NCBI GenBank assembly: GCA_016865035.1
Contig: CP018227.1
Location: 4,064,115 to 4,128,114 of the forward strand
Reading direction: 5' to 3'
Length of the DNA stretch: 64,000 nt
Origin: Kordiimonadales bacterium IMCC3096
GTDB lineage: Bacteria > Pseudomonadota > Alphaproteobacteria > Minwuiales > Minwuiaceae
Of the stretch, positions 54,475 through 63,517 are shown piece after piece. A program made the translations under genes and the position numbers. Under the pieces are notes generated by a model. That model saw only the letters and a program-made list of their open reading frames with translations, had not been told where the DNA came from and ran no database searches. Within the stretch, counting starts at the first letter, position 1. Each line of letters starts with the position of its first letter.

Positions 54475-56166
54475 ATGACAAGCATGCCCAATACCCACAA
54501 GTACCGCGCCTTCCCGCAGATCGACCTGCCTGACCGGCAGTGGCCGACGCGGACCATCGACAAGGCACCGATCTGGTGCTCCGTCGATCTGCGTGACGGC
54601 AACCAGGCCCTGATCGAGCCGATGAACGGCGACAAGAAGCTGCGCTTCTTCCGTCACCTGCTCGCCGTGGGTTTCAAGGAAATCGAGGTCGGTTTTCCCG
54701 CTGCCTCCGATACCGATTTCGATTTCGTGCGCCACATCATCGACCACGACCTCATCCCGGACGACGTCACGATCCAGGTCCTGACGCAGGCCCGCGATCA
54801 CCTGATCGAACGGACGTTCGAGGCCGTGAAGGGCGCGAAGAACGTCATCATCCACCTCTACAACTCGACCTCCACCGTACAGCGCAGGGTCGTCTTCGGG
54901 CTGGAGAAGGACGGCATCACGGAGATCGCGGTCGAGGGCGCGAAGAAGGTCAAGAGCCTGATCCCGACGCTGGAAGGCCAGAACGTGCGGATCGAGTACA
55001 GCCCGGAGAGCTTCACCGGCACGGAACTGGAGTATGCCCGAGACGTCTGCCACGCGGTGATGGACGTGTTCGAACCGACCCCGGAGAACCCGATCATCAT
55101 CAACCTGCCTGCAACGGTGGAGATGGCATCGCCCAACTATTATGCGGACCAGATCGAATGGATGCACAGGAACCTGCGTGACCGGGATTCGGTGATCCTC
55201 AGCCTGCATCCGCACAACGACCGCGGCACCGCCGTTGCGGCGACGGAGCTGGGCGTGATGGCCGGCGCGGACCGGATCGAAGGTACCCTGTTCGGCAACG
55301 GCGAGCGCACGGGCAACGTGGATCTGGTCACCCTGGCGCTGAACATGTTCACCCAGGGCCTTGATCCGCAACTGGATTTCACGAACATCACGGAGTCCAT
55401 TGCGGTGGCAGAGCACTGCAACCAGTTGCCGGTGCACCAGCGCCACCCCTATGCGGGCGAACTCGCCTATACGGCCTTCTCCGGATCGCACCAGGACGCG
55501 ATCAAGAAGGGCATGACGGCTGTACGCAGTTCCAACGACGGTCTCTGGGAAGTCCCCTATCTGCCCATCGATCCGATGGATGTGGGTCGTGCCTACGAAG
55601 GAATCATCCGGGTCAACAGCCAGTCCGGCAAGGGTGGCGTTGCCTACATCATGGAGAATGACTTCGGCATCGAACTGCCCCGTCTGCTGCAGGTGGAGTT
55701 CAGCCAGGTGGTGCAGAAGATCACGGACACGACGGGCAAGGAAATGTCCGGTGATGACATCTTCGAGACCTTCGAGAAGACCTATCTGGAGACCGACACC
55801 CCCTTCACGCTCGAGTCCTACAAGGTCGCATCGTCCGACACGGTCGACGGCAATTCCGTCGTCACGGCGGTTGTTGGCCATGGTGGTGAATCGGTGGCGA
55901 TCTCCGGGGAAGGCAATGGTCCGATCAATGCCTTCTTCACCGGGCTGAAGGAACAGTTCGGGATCAATGCCAACCTGACCGACTATCGCGAACATGCCAT
56001 CCACGCCAGCGAGCGTGGGTCGCGCACCCGCGCGGTCTGCTTCATCCGTCTGGCCAATGCACATGGGGAGCAGCGGTTCGGCGTCGGCATCAACGAGAAC
56101 ACGACCACGGCCTCCCTGAAGGCCATCGTCTCCGCCGTGAACCGTCTCTCGACGGTCAGCGGCTGA
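54475..56166 (+). CDS. leuA: 2-Isopropylmalate synthase LeuA (type 2)
   Basis: The first committed enzyme of leucine biosynthesis: acetyl-CoA plus 2-oxoisovalerate gives 2-isopropylmalate. 563 residues, the long LeuA2 form. The N terminus MTSMPNTHKYRAFPQIDLPD and the WCSVDLRDGNQALIEPMNGD segment (catalytic Arg-Asp) are typical, and the metal HxH is in SLHPHNDRGTAVAATE. The C terminus is the LeuA allosteric domain (SVAISGEGNGPINAFFTGLK), through which leucine would inhibit the enzyme. The ATG at 54475 follows GGAGACCGAACC. Upstream is the promoter, leader peptide and attenuator. Confidence 0.96.
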   Translation: MTSMPNTHKYRAFPQIDLPDRQWPTRTIDKAPIWCSVDLRDGNQALIEPMNGDKKLRFFRHLLAVGFKEIEVGFPAASDTDFDFVRHIIDHDLIPDDVTIQVLTQARDHLIERTFEAVKGAKNVIIHLYNSTSTVQRRVVFGLEKDGITEIAVEGAKKVKSLIPTLEGQNVRIEYSPESFTGTELEYARDVCHAVMDVFEPTPENPIIINLPATVEMASPNYYADQIEWMHRNLRDRDSVILSLHPHNDRGTAVAATELGVMAGADRIEGTLFGNGERTGNVDLVTLALNMFTQGLDPQLDFTNITESIAVAEHCNQLPVHQRHPYAGELAYTAFSGSHQDAIKKGMTAVRSSNDGLWEVPYLPIDPMDVGRAYEGIIRVNSQSGKGGVAYIMENDFGIELPRLLQVEFSQVVQKITDTTGKEMSGDDIFETFEKTYLETDTPFTLESYKVASSDTVDGNSVVTAVVGHGGESVAISGEGNGPINAFFTGLKEQFGINANLTDYREHAIHASERGSRTRAVCFIRLANAHGEQRFGVGINENTTTASLKAIVSAVNRLSTVSG

Positions 56167-56215
56167 TGCGCAAGGAACGGGTGCAGCGCGACAACGCTGC
56201 GCCCGCCCCACGCCG

Positions 56216-57529
56216 GTGAACGCGCCCGTGCCCCACTGGTCCGCGCGCCTGCCATTCTTCTATGGCTGGATCGTCATCGGCGTGGCCTTCATCACCATGG
56301 CGATCGGCGTCAGCGCGCGCACCGGCTTCTCCCTGATGCTGCCGCCTCTGACGGCGGAGTACGGCTGGGACCGGGGACTGGTCGCCGGTGCCTTCTCCTT
56401 CGGCTTTCTGGTTTCCGCCATCCTCAGCCCCATCGTCGGGCGGGCCATGGACCGCTACGGCCCGCGGCTGGTGATCGAATGCGGGGTGGTGCTGCTGGCC
56501 GCCGGACTGTTCCTGGCCCCCATGATGACGGTCCCCTGGCACCTCTACGCCACCCTGGGCGTGCTGGTCGGCGGCGGGGCCAACATGATGACCTTCACCG
56601 CCCAGTCCCTCTACCTGCCGAACTGGTTCGCCCGTCGGCGTGGCCTGGCCATCTCCATCGCCTTCTCGGGGGTGGGTGTCGGGGCGATCATCATCCTGCC
56701 GCTGCTGCAGTCGATCATCATCGACCTCGGCTGGCGCGAAGCCTGCTGGGCGATGGGCCTGATGGTCGTCTGCCTGATCGCACCGCTGAACCTGCTGGTC
56801 CGCCACAAGCCCGCGGACATCGGCCAGGTGCCGGACGGTATCCCACTTCCTATCCCGAAGGCGGGCGAGACGACGCGCGACAACATCGTTGACCGGGAAT
56901 GGGCCGCACAGGACTGGACGCTTGCCCGTGCCCTGCGCACCGGGCGGTTCTGGTGGCTGGCGTTCGGATTCTTCATGGCGACCTACACCTGGTATGCGGT
57001 GCAGGTGCATCAGACGACCTTCCTGATCGAATCCGGCTTCGACCCCATCATGGCCGGGTGGGCACTTGGCCTGGTCAGCATCGTCGCGATTCCGGGACAG
57101 ATCGGCCTGGGCGCGCTGTCCGACAGGGTGGGACGGGAAGCGGTCTGGAGCCTCGGCTGCCTGGGCTTCCTGATCTGTTTCGTGACCCTGATCGCGCTGG
57201 AGAACCAGCCATCGCCCTTCCTCCTCTATGTCATGGTCATTGCGCAGGGGTGCCTGGGCTATGCGGTGACATCCGTCATGGGACCGATCGTGGCGGAGAT
57301 ATTCGAGGGACCGCACTATGGCTCCATCTTCGGTGTCCTCTCGGTCGCCCTGATCAGTGGCGGCGCCGCCGGACCCTGGGTCACCGGAATGATCTACGAC
57401 GCGACCGGCAGCTATCGGATGGCCTTCATGCTGGCCATCGGCTTGTCCATCGTTTCGGCGCTTGCTATCTGGATCGCGGCACCGCGCAAGGTGCGAACGG
57501 TGCCCGGCAAGCTGAGGATCACACCATGA
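56216..57529 (+). CDS. MFS transporter, monocarboxylate/oxalate-formate-like
   Basis: A 437-residue carrier with twelve predicted helices. It starts by GTG at 56216 (VNAPVPHWSARLPFFYGWIV) and shows the MFS loop motif around GRAMDRYGPRLVIECG and the second-half copy GALSDRVGREAVWSLG. The first helix pattern FFYGWIVIGVAFITMAIGVS is typical of the monocarboxylate/OFA-like branch. Its stop overlaps the ATG of the next gene (ATGA). The substrate is unknown. Confidence 0.87.
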   Translation: MNAPVPHWSARLPFFYGWIVIGVAFITMAIGVSARTGFSLMLPPLTAEYGWDRGLVAGAFSFGFLVSAILSPIVGRAMDRYGPRLVIECGVVLLAAGLFLAPMMTVPWHLYATLGVLVGGGANMMTFTAQSLYLPNWFARRRGLAISIAFSGVGVGAIIILPLLQSIIIDLGWREACWAMGLMVVCLIAPLNLLVRHKPADIGQVPDGIPLPIPKAGETTRDNIVDREWAAQDWTLARALRTGRFWWLAFGFFMATYTWYAVQVHQTTFLIESGFDPIMAGWALGLVSIVAIPGQIGLGALSDRVGREAVWSLGCLGFLICFVTLIALENQPSPFLLYVMVIAQGCLGYAVTSVMGPIVAEIFEGPHYGSIFGVLSVALISGGAAGPWVTGMIYDATGSYRMAFMLAIGLSIVSALAIWIAAPRKVRTVPGKLRITP

Positions 57530-57966
57530 CAGGCAAAGCCCTCCATCAGGCAAGCGAAGCGGATCTGGCCTGGCGCGATGACTTCGAGGCGTATCGTGTC
57601 GCCCCGGCGGACTTCCGCCATCGCCAGCATATCCGGCTGGCCTACATCTATCTGGTCACTTCCGATCCGGAGACGGCCTGCGTCCGCATGAAGGCAGCCA
57701 TCACGAACCTGCTGGCGCATCTGGGTGTCGATCCGGCGGCGAAGTACCATGAGACGGTCACGCGCGCCTGGATACTGGCCGTGCATCACTTCATGCACAG
57801 TGACCCGGTACCTGCGGAATCGGCAGATGCCTTCATCGATGCCAATCCGCGCCTGCTGATGCAGGACATCATGCTGACGCACTACAGCCGCGAGCATCTC
57901 TTCTCCGACACCGCCCGCTACAGCTTCGTCGCCCCTGACCGCATGCCCATCCCTCTGCATGCCTGA
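57526..57966 (+). CDS. Small conserved protein of unknown function coupled to the MFS gene
   Basis: A 146-residue soluble protein that I cannot name. It begins MTGKALHQASEADLAWRDDF and includes FRHRQHIRLAYIYLV, AAKYHETVTRAWILAVHHFM and REHLFSDTARYSFVAPD. Its run of conserved-looking His, Arg and Trp/Tyr suggests a helical bundle with a possible metal or ligand site. It overlaps the MFS stop by ATGA and so is made with the transporter. No signal peptide or membrane segment is present. Confidence 0.82.
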   Translation: MTGKALHQASEADLAWRDDFEAYRVAPADFRHRQHIRLAYIYLVTSDPETACVRMKAAITNLLAHLGVDPAAKYHETVTRAWILAVHHFMHSDPVPAESADAFIDANPRLLMQDIMLTHYSREHLFSDTARYSFVAPDRMPIPLHA

Positions 57967-58022
57967 TTGAGCCGCTGCCCTCCGCGCCGTATGATCCCCG
58001 GCAATTGTCAGGGGAGGCAGAC

Positions 58023-59714
58023 ATGTTCGATCTGGTCATTCGGGGCGGCACGGTCATCGACGGCAGCGGCGGCGCGCCGCGCACGGCGGATGTTGCGGTG
58101 AAGGACGGGGTGATTGTCTCCGTCGAGGGCAAGGCTGGCCCGGCGACACGGGAAGTGCAGGCGGACGGCGCGCTCGTGACCCCCGGCTGGGTCGACATAC
58201 ACACCCATTATGACGGCCAGGCGACCTGGGACGCGGACCTGACGCCCAGTTCGTGGCATGGCGTAACCACCACCGTCTTCGGCAATTGCGGTGTCGGCTT
58301 CGCGCCGGTGAAACCCGGCTCCGAGCCCTATCTGATCAACCTGATGGAGGGGGTGGAGGACATTCCCGAGATCGTGCTGTCCGAAGGCATCGATTTCCGC
58401 TGGGAGAGCTTTCCCGACTTCCTCAACGTGCTGGCCGAAACCGACCGCACCATGGATATCGGCACCCAGGTGCCCCATGCCGCGCTGCGGTTCTACTGCA
58501 TGGGCGACCGGGGCGCGGATCACGGGTCCCTGCCGACGGAAGACGAGATCAAGCGCATGGGCCTGCTGCTGGAGGAAGCGCTAGGCGCCGGTGCGCTGGG
58601 CTTCTCCACGTCGCGCACCATCAAGCACAAGGCGGCGGACGGGCGTTTCACCCCTTCGCTGACCGCGCGGGAACCGGAACTGGTCGGGCTGGCCCATGCG
58701 ATGAAGCGTGCAGGTCGTGGCATCATCCAGGTGAATTCCGACTTCGAACCCGGCGATTTCGAGACCCTGCGGGCCGTGGCCGCCGAATCCACGCGGCCTC
58801 TCTCGGTGCTGCTGATCCAGGTCGACAATGCACCGGATCGCTGGCTCGACACCCGTGCCGGGATCCGTGCCGCCAACGCGGCCGGGCAGAAGGTGAATGG
58901 CCAGGTTTCCAGCCGCCCGATCGGAATCCTGATGGGGCTGGAAACCTCCGTGCATCCCTTCATGACCCACCGGACCTGGCGGGCTCTGGCCGACCTGACG
59001 CCGGCGGAACGCTATCAGCGGCTGAACAGTGACGCCGACCTGCGGGATCGCCTGATCAATGAGCGGCCGGACAACGGCCACACCAAGTGGATGGACTTCG
59101 CCATGACCCGCGCCTGCCGCCTGCAGGAACCGCTGGACTACGAACCCGACCTCGCGAACAGCATTGCCGCGCTGGCGAAGCGCGAAGGGGTCGATCCCTG
59201 GGCCAAGGCGCTGGAGATGCTGATGGAACAGGACGGCAAGGCGATCATGCTGTACCCGTTCGAGAACTACAACGCGGGCAACCTGGATGTGATCCGGGAG
59301 ATGCTGCTGGACCCGGAGACGGTCTGCGGCGTGGCCGATGGCGGTGCGCATGTGGGCCTGATCTGCGACTCCAGTTCGCCGACGACGCTGATGACCCTGT
59401 GGGGACGCGACCGGAAACGCGGCGAAGGCATTCCCCTGCCCCATCTGGTGAAGAAGCAGACGCGCGATACCGCCCTCACCTATGGCCTCACGGATCGCGG
59501 GCTGCTGGCACCGGGCATGAAGGCAGACATCAATGTCATCGACTTCGACAACCTGCGCGCCCTGAAGCCGGAGGTGGTCTACGACATGCCTGCCGGCGGA
59601 AAACGCCTGATCCAGCGCTCCAGTGGCTATCGCCACACGTTCGTCTCGGGTATCGAGACGCTGAACAACAGCGAGCTGACCGGCAATCGCCCCGGTCGGT
59701 TGATCCGGGGCTGA
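58023..59714 (+). CDS. Amidohydrolase, N-acyl-D-amino-acid deacylase (D-aminoacylase) family
   Basis: A 563-residue metal-dependent hydrolase. The urease-like fold starts MFDLVIRGGTVIDGSGGAPR, with the first metal site in WVDIHTHYDGQATWD and the Cys-containing GVTTTVFGNCGVGFAPVKPG that is typical of D-aminoacylases. DGGAHVGLIC supplies a late active-site residue. The ATG at 58023 follows GGGGAGGCAGAC. It would remove an N-acyl group from a D-amino acid or act on a related amide; the natural substrate is unknown. Confidence 0.87.
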   Translation: MFDLVIRGGTVIDGSGGAPRTADVAVKDGVIVSVEGKAGPATREVQADGALVTPGWVDIHTHYDGQATWDADLTPSSWHGVTTTVFGNCGVGFAPVKPGSEPYLINLMEGVEDIPEIVLSEGIDFRWESFPDFLNVLAETDRTMDIGTQVPHAALRFYCMGDRGADHGSLPTEDEIKRMGLLLEEALGAGALGFSTSRTIKHKAADGRFTPSLTAREPELVGLAHAMKRAGRGIIQVNSDFEPGDFETLRAVAAESTRPLSVLLIQVDNAPDRWLDTRAGIRAANAAGQKVNGQVSSRPIGILMGLETSVHPFMTHRTWRALADLTPAERYQRLNSDADLRDRLINERPDNGHTKWMDFAMTRACRLQEPLDYEPDLANSIAALAKREGVDPWAKALEMLMEQDGKAIMLYPFENYNAGNLDVIREMLLDPETVCGVADGGAHVGLICDSSSPTTLMTLWGRDRKRGEGIPLPHLVKKQTRDTALTYGLTDRGLLAPGMKADINVIDFDNLRALKPEVVYDMPAGGKRLIQRSSGYRHTFVSGIETLNNSELTGNRPGRLIRG

Positions 59715-59763
59715 TCACCCGCCGTACTGACAGCCAGCAACCAGACTTTTCCGGAGGAGCCGC

Positions 59764-60315
59764 GTGGCCCGTACCGTCCACCTGATCCGCCATGGCCAGT
59801 CGACCTTCAACGCACAGATGTCGCTGACCGGCGTCGATCCGATGCTGTTCGATGCCCCCCTGTCCGACCTCGGCCAGGAACAGGTGGCGGAGCTGCGCAG
59901 CCAGATGGCCGATGTGCCGGTTGATCTGGTGGTCACCAGCCCCTTCACCCGTGCGATCCAGACCAGCATGGGGGCCTTCGGCGGGCGTGAACTGCCTGTG
60001 CAGGTGGAGGCCATTCACCGGGAGCATCTGGCGGCAAGCTGCGATGTCGGCCGGTCACCCGCCGAGCTGGTGAACGACTTCCCGCACCTGACCTTCGATC
60101 ATCTGGATGATCCCTGGTGGCATACGGAGGACGGCCACGACGGACCGTTCATCCGGGAGCCGCAGGACGTGCTGATGGACCGGGTGAAACGCTTCCGTGG
60201 CTGGATCGCCAGCCGCCCGGAGGAACACATCGCCGTCGTCGGCCACGGCACCTTCTTCTACATGCTGATCGACCGTTTCCTGAACAATGCGGAAGTGCAT
60301 ACGCTGGATCTGTGA
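59764..60315 (+). CDS. Histidine phosphatase family protein (phosphoglycerate-mutase-like)
   Basis: A 183-residue phosphatase. The catalytic loop is HLIRHGQSTFNAQMSLTG (RHG motif), with a second Arg in LVVTSPFTRAIQTSMGAF and the distal His in IAVVGHGTFFYMLIDRF. Family members remove phosphate from small metabolites or proteins. The GTG at 59764 follows GGAGGAGCCGC. It probably shares a transcript with the amidohydrolase 49 bp upstream. It converges on the thiolase-like gene across a hairpin at its end. Confidence 0.88.
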   Translation: MARTVHLIRHGQSTFNAQMSLTGVDPMLFDAPLSDLGQEQVAELRSQMADVPVDLVVTSPFTRAIQTSMGAFGGRELPVQVEAIHREHLAASCDVGRSPAELVNDFPHLTFDHLDDPWWHTEDGHDGPFIREPQDVLMDRVKRFRGWIASRPEEHIAVVGHGTFFYMLIDRFLNNAEVHTLDL

Positions 60316-60322
60316 GGCGCAA

Positions 60323-60354
60323 CCGCGGGCGCTGAAACGGGTTTCAGCCCGCCG
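60323..60354. terminator. Hairpin between the histidine phosphatase and the thiolase-like gene
   Basis: GCTGAAA (60331-60337) pairs with TTTCAGC (60342-60348) around a 4-nt loop, and the outer GCGG/CCGC flanks can extend it with a small bulge. It overlaps the stop codon of the minus-strand thiolase-like gene and lies 15 bp after the phosphatase stop, so it may end both convergent transcripts. Confidence 0.45.
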
Positions 60355-61876
60355 TGAACAGATTGCGCCCCTGTGCTTCGTTGACCGTCACGGTTCCGGA
60401 GACACCCACCAGATCCGCCTCCGTCATTGCGCGCAACAAGGCCCGGTCATCCGCTGCATTGGCGACGAAACGCGTCGCCTGCGGGTCATCATGGGCACCC
60501 AGTCGGCCAATGATGATCGCGCCGGTCGGTTCGCCACTGCGGTCGAAAGTGACCGTCCATGTCTCGATCTCGCCCGTGCCTGATGGCGTTTCGGTGAACG
60601 GGGGACGCGGCAGTTCGTCGATCTGCGGCTGATAGCTGGCCGAATCCTCCCGCTGCCACGGTCTGTCGCCCGAAACCGGTTCCGTGGACCAGATACCGGC
60701 AGCGTGCTTGCTCAGATAGCCACCGTTCGCCGTGACCAGTCCGAGCTGGCCCGGGGCGGCGCGCAGGCGGTCGGCCATGTTGGCGATGGCATTCATCGAG
60801 TAGTTGTTTCCCGCCCCGCCATGGTACGGCAGGCCACCGGTAACCGTCAGCGGGCGCGGATCGCCATGGGCAATGCCCAGTGCATCGCGTCCGATCTGCA
60901 CGGCACTGGGGAAGCATGAATAGATGTCGATCAGGTCGATGTCGTCGATGCTGCGCCCGGCCATGGCAAAGGCGCGCTCGGCCATCAGGCGCATGGCGGG
61001 AGAGGCAAAATAGTTCTGCCGCTCATGCATGTACCAGAGTTCCGTAGTGTCGGCGCAGCCGTGCAGGAACAGCCAGCGATCCTGCGGCACACCCATCCGC
61101 CGCGCCTCCCCCACGGAGGTCATCAGCAGCGCCGCCGACTGGTTGATCTGGTTCATGGCGTTCATGAACTTTGTGTAGGGCCAGGCGACGAAGCGGTTCT
61201 TCGGACCGGTCTCAGCGATCTCCGCCGCCGTGCGCCGGATCGGGAACCAGGCATGGGCCTGTTCCGCCGCAACATCCGTGAAGCCGGCGAACAGTTCGCC
61301 CATGGCCATCTGATGTCCGTCGATGCTGTGACCCGCATGATGGCGGTAGGCATTCTCCAGCAGCGCGTAATTGTTGGTGGCGGCCCAGATGCCATGGGCC
61401 CGTTCATGCGCCGTCACCATGGGCTTGTCGGGCCAGAGCAGGTCCGCGTCCCGGTCGGCGGGCTGGCTCCAGTCCGGTTTGGTGCCGGACTTGATCAGGC
61501 GGCGGGCATTGTCCATCGCCTCCGCCCCCGCCAGCAGCACGAAACGCTTGCGCCCTGCCGCGATCTCGGCGGCGAAACGATTGACCAGGGCCTGCGGGGC
61601 CTGTCCGCCGTCCGGTGTCAGCCAGGCTTCCGCCTGCGTCGCACCGAGATGCCGGGCAAGGGTCGCGGGCGAATTCCGCATCGGCTCCCGGAAGCTCTTC
61701 ACCACCACCACGGCATCCAGACTGGCCAGCGTGCGGCGTTGCACATGGGCATCGTCAGCGGCCTGGATCGCCGCCCCGATCATCAGGTCCATCGGCGTGG
61801 AAAGCGCGTCCAGCGGTTCATCGCGAACCGTGACCTGACCGACGCCGATCAGGATGGGTGTGTCGTCACGGATCAT
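60344..61876 (-). CDS. Thiolase-like protein (acetyl-CoA acetyltransferase family, TLP1 type)
   Basis: A 510-residue thiolase-superfamily protein. It begins MIRDDTPILIGVGQVTVRDE, has FAAEIAAGRKRFVLLAGAEA, SIDDIDLIDIYSCFPSAVQI and TGGLPYHGGAGNNYSMNAIA, and carries a C-terminal extension (about residues 430-510, EIETWTVTFDRSGEPTGAII) as in thiolase-like type 1 proteins. At the place where thiolases have the acyl-accepting Cys I read TPDGGQAPQALVNRF with no Cys, so normal thiolase chemistry is doubtful. The ATG at 61876 overlaps the stop of the acyl-CoA ligase gene, so the two are co-translated. It may act in side-chain or isoprenoid-acid degradation, which is only an inference. Confidence 0.82.
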   Translation of the reverse strand: MIRDDTPILIGVGQVTVRDEPLDALSTPMDLMIGAAIQAADDAHVQRRTLASLDAVVVVKSFREPMRNSPATLARHLGATQAEAWLTPDGGQAPQALVNRFAAEIAAGRKRFVLLAGAEAMDNARRLIKSGTKPDWSQPADRDADLLWPDKPMVTAHERAHGIWAATNNYALLENAYRHHAGHSIDGHQMAMGELFAGFTDVAAEQAHAWFPIRRTAAEIAETGPKNRFVAWPYTKFMNAMNQINQSAALLMTSVGEARRMGVPQDRWLFLHGCADTTELWYMHERQNYFASPAMRLMAERAFAMAGRSIDDIDLIDIYSCFPSAVQIGRDALGIAHGDPRPLTVTGGLPYHGGAGNNYSMNAIANMADRLRAAPGQLGLVTANGGYLSKHAAGIWSTEPVSGDRPWQREDSASYQPQIDELPRPPFTETPSGTGEIETWTVTFDRSGEPTGAIIIGRLGAHDDPQATRFVANAADDRALLRAMTEADLVGVSGTVTVNEAQGRNLFTAG

Positions 61877-63513
61877 GTTGCATCCCCTGCCCTGGCGCGC
61901 GCCCACTTCGCATCGGTCTTGCCGCTGGGTCCACGCTGGATGGCGTCGAGAAACAGGAAGGCCTTCGGCAGCTTGTAGCGCGCGATGTGCCGTTCAGCCT
62001 CCGCCAGCAGGTCCGCCCGGTCGGGCGTGGCTCCATTGGCCGGCTGGACGATGGCCACGACTTCCTGCCCCCAGCGTTCGCTGGGCCGACCTGTGACGAC
62101 CACGTCGGCAACGTCGGGGTGATGCTTGATCGCCTGTTCCACTTCCTCGGCGAAGATCTTCTCCCCGCCCGAATTGATGGTGAAGGACTCGCGGCCATGA
62201 AACTCCAGCAAGCCGCCCGGCAGCAACCGCACCCGGTCGCCGGGGATGACATAACGGATGCCGTTCACTGTCGGGAATGTCTTCGCCGTCTTCTCCGGGT
62301 CGTTCAGATAACCCAGCGGAACGGCACCGCTCTTGGCCAGCCAGCCAAGACCTTCGTGTCCCGGCGCCAGCTCGGCGGTCATGTCGGCACTCAGGACCAC
62401 CGCATCGTCGGCAATCCGGAACGACGCGGCCCCCGTATCGTCTTCCGGCCCTGTGACCTGGATGGCCTGCGGTCCACTCTCCGACGCGCCAAGGGCATCG
62501 ACGGCCCGCGCGCCGGGTGCCAGGCGAAGCAGTTCGGCCTTGGTTGCCGGGGACATGATCGCGCCTGTGTTCACGATTAGGCTCAGGCTGGAAAAGTCAT
62601 GATCCCGGTCCCGTGCGGCCTGCACCAGCGGGCGACCATAGGCGTCGCCGATCAGCAGCAGCATCGTGATCCGCTCCCGCGCGATGGTGTCCAGCAGATC
62701 GTCCGTGTCCAGCCTGTCCGGCACGTTCGAGATGACCACCGTATTGCCGGAGCAGAGCGCCGACAGTGCTGTCTGACAGCCCGCACCATGCATGAAGGGC
62801 GGTGCAGGCAGCACGATGTTGTGTGTCCGTTTCCGTGCCCGCGCGACGTACGCGGCAATGTCCGGAATCGCCACGCCATGCCGGTCCCGTCCGTCCAGGT
62901 TGGCGGCAAGACAGTCTTCCTGTCGCCACAGCACGCCCTTCGGCATCCCAGTCGTGCCACCGGTGTACATGCAGTAGAGGTCGTCGGGCGACGGCGTCAC
63001 ATCCGGCTTCGTGGCGGTGGAATCAGCAAGCGCGGCCTCGTAATCGAGCGCCCCCGGCAGCAGGGCCGCGTCGGAACCATCCGCCACCTGCAGCAGCAGC
63101 ACCGGCGGTGCGATCCGGGGCAGAACCTCCGCCAGTACGGCGGCAAACTTCGCCTGATAGACAATCGCCCTGGGCCGGGCGTCGCGGAACAAATACGCCA
63201 TCTCCTCCGCCACATAGCGGTAATTGACGTTGAAGGGCACGGCGCGCGCCTTGTAAGCACCCAGCAAGGTCTCGATGTACGCGGGGCAATTGTGCATCAG
63301 CACCGCGACATGATCCTGCCCGGATTCCCAGCCCTGAAGAGCCTCGCGATCCGTATGGATGCTGATTCCGTGCGCCAGGAAAAGGTTGGCCAGCCGACGT
63401 GTCCTGTCGGTCAGTTCCGCGTAGCTGATGCGTCGCGCGCCATGCACGATGGCCTCGCGATCCGGCAGCGCAGCGGCAATTGCCTCCTGCACCTCTCCGA
63501 TGGTCAGTGTCAT
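61873..63513 (-). CDS. Acyl-CoA synthetase (AMP-forming)
   Basis: A 546-residue member of the ANL superfamily that converts a carboxylic acid, ATP and CoA to an acyl-CoA through an acyl-AMP. The P-loop is YCMYTGGTTGMPKGVLW, the adenine site is near VDALGASESGPQAIQVTG, and the hinge and C-terminal domain show PGDRVRLLPGGLLEFHGRES with the late lysine region PSGKTDAKW. It is translationally coupled to the thiolase-like gene and starts 4 bp after the oxidoreductase stop, so three genes form one operon. The acid substrate is unknown. Confidence 0.92.
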   Translation of the reverse strand: MTLTIGEVQEAIAAALPDREAIVHGARRISYAELTDRTRRLANLFLAHGISIHTDREALQGWESGQDHVAVLMHNCPAYIETLLGAYKARAVPFNVNYRYVAEEMAYLFRDARPRAIVYQAKFAAVLAEVLPRIAPPVLLLQVADGSDAALLPGALDYEAALADSTATKPDVTPSPDDLYCMYTGGTTGMPKGVLWRQEDCLAANLDGRDRHGVAIPDIAAYVARARKRTHNIVLPAPPFMHGAGCQTALSALCSGNTVVISNVPDRLDTDDLLDTIARERITMLLLIGDAYGRPLVQAARDRDHDFSSLSLIVNTGAIMSPATKAELLRLAPGARAVDALGASESGPQAIQVTGPEDDTGAASFRIADDAVVLSADMTAELAPGHEGLGWLAKSGAVPLGYLNDPEKTAKTFPTVNGIRYVIPGDRVRLLPGGLLEFHGRESFTINSGGEKIFAEEVEQAIKHHPDVADVVVTGRPSERWGQEVVAIVQPANGATPDRADLLAEAERHIARYKLPKAFLFLDAIQRGPSGKTDAKWARARAGDAT

Positions 63514-63517
63514 CGTG

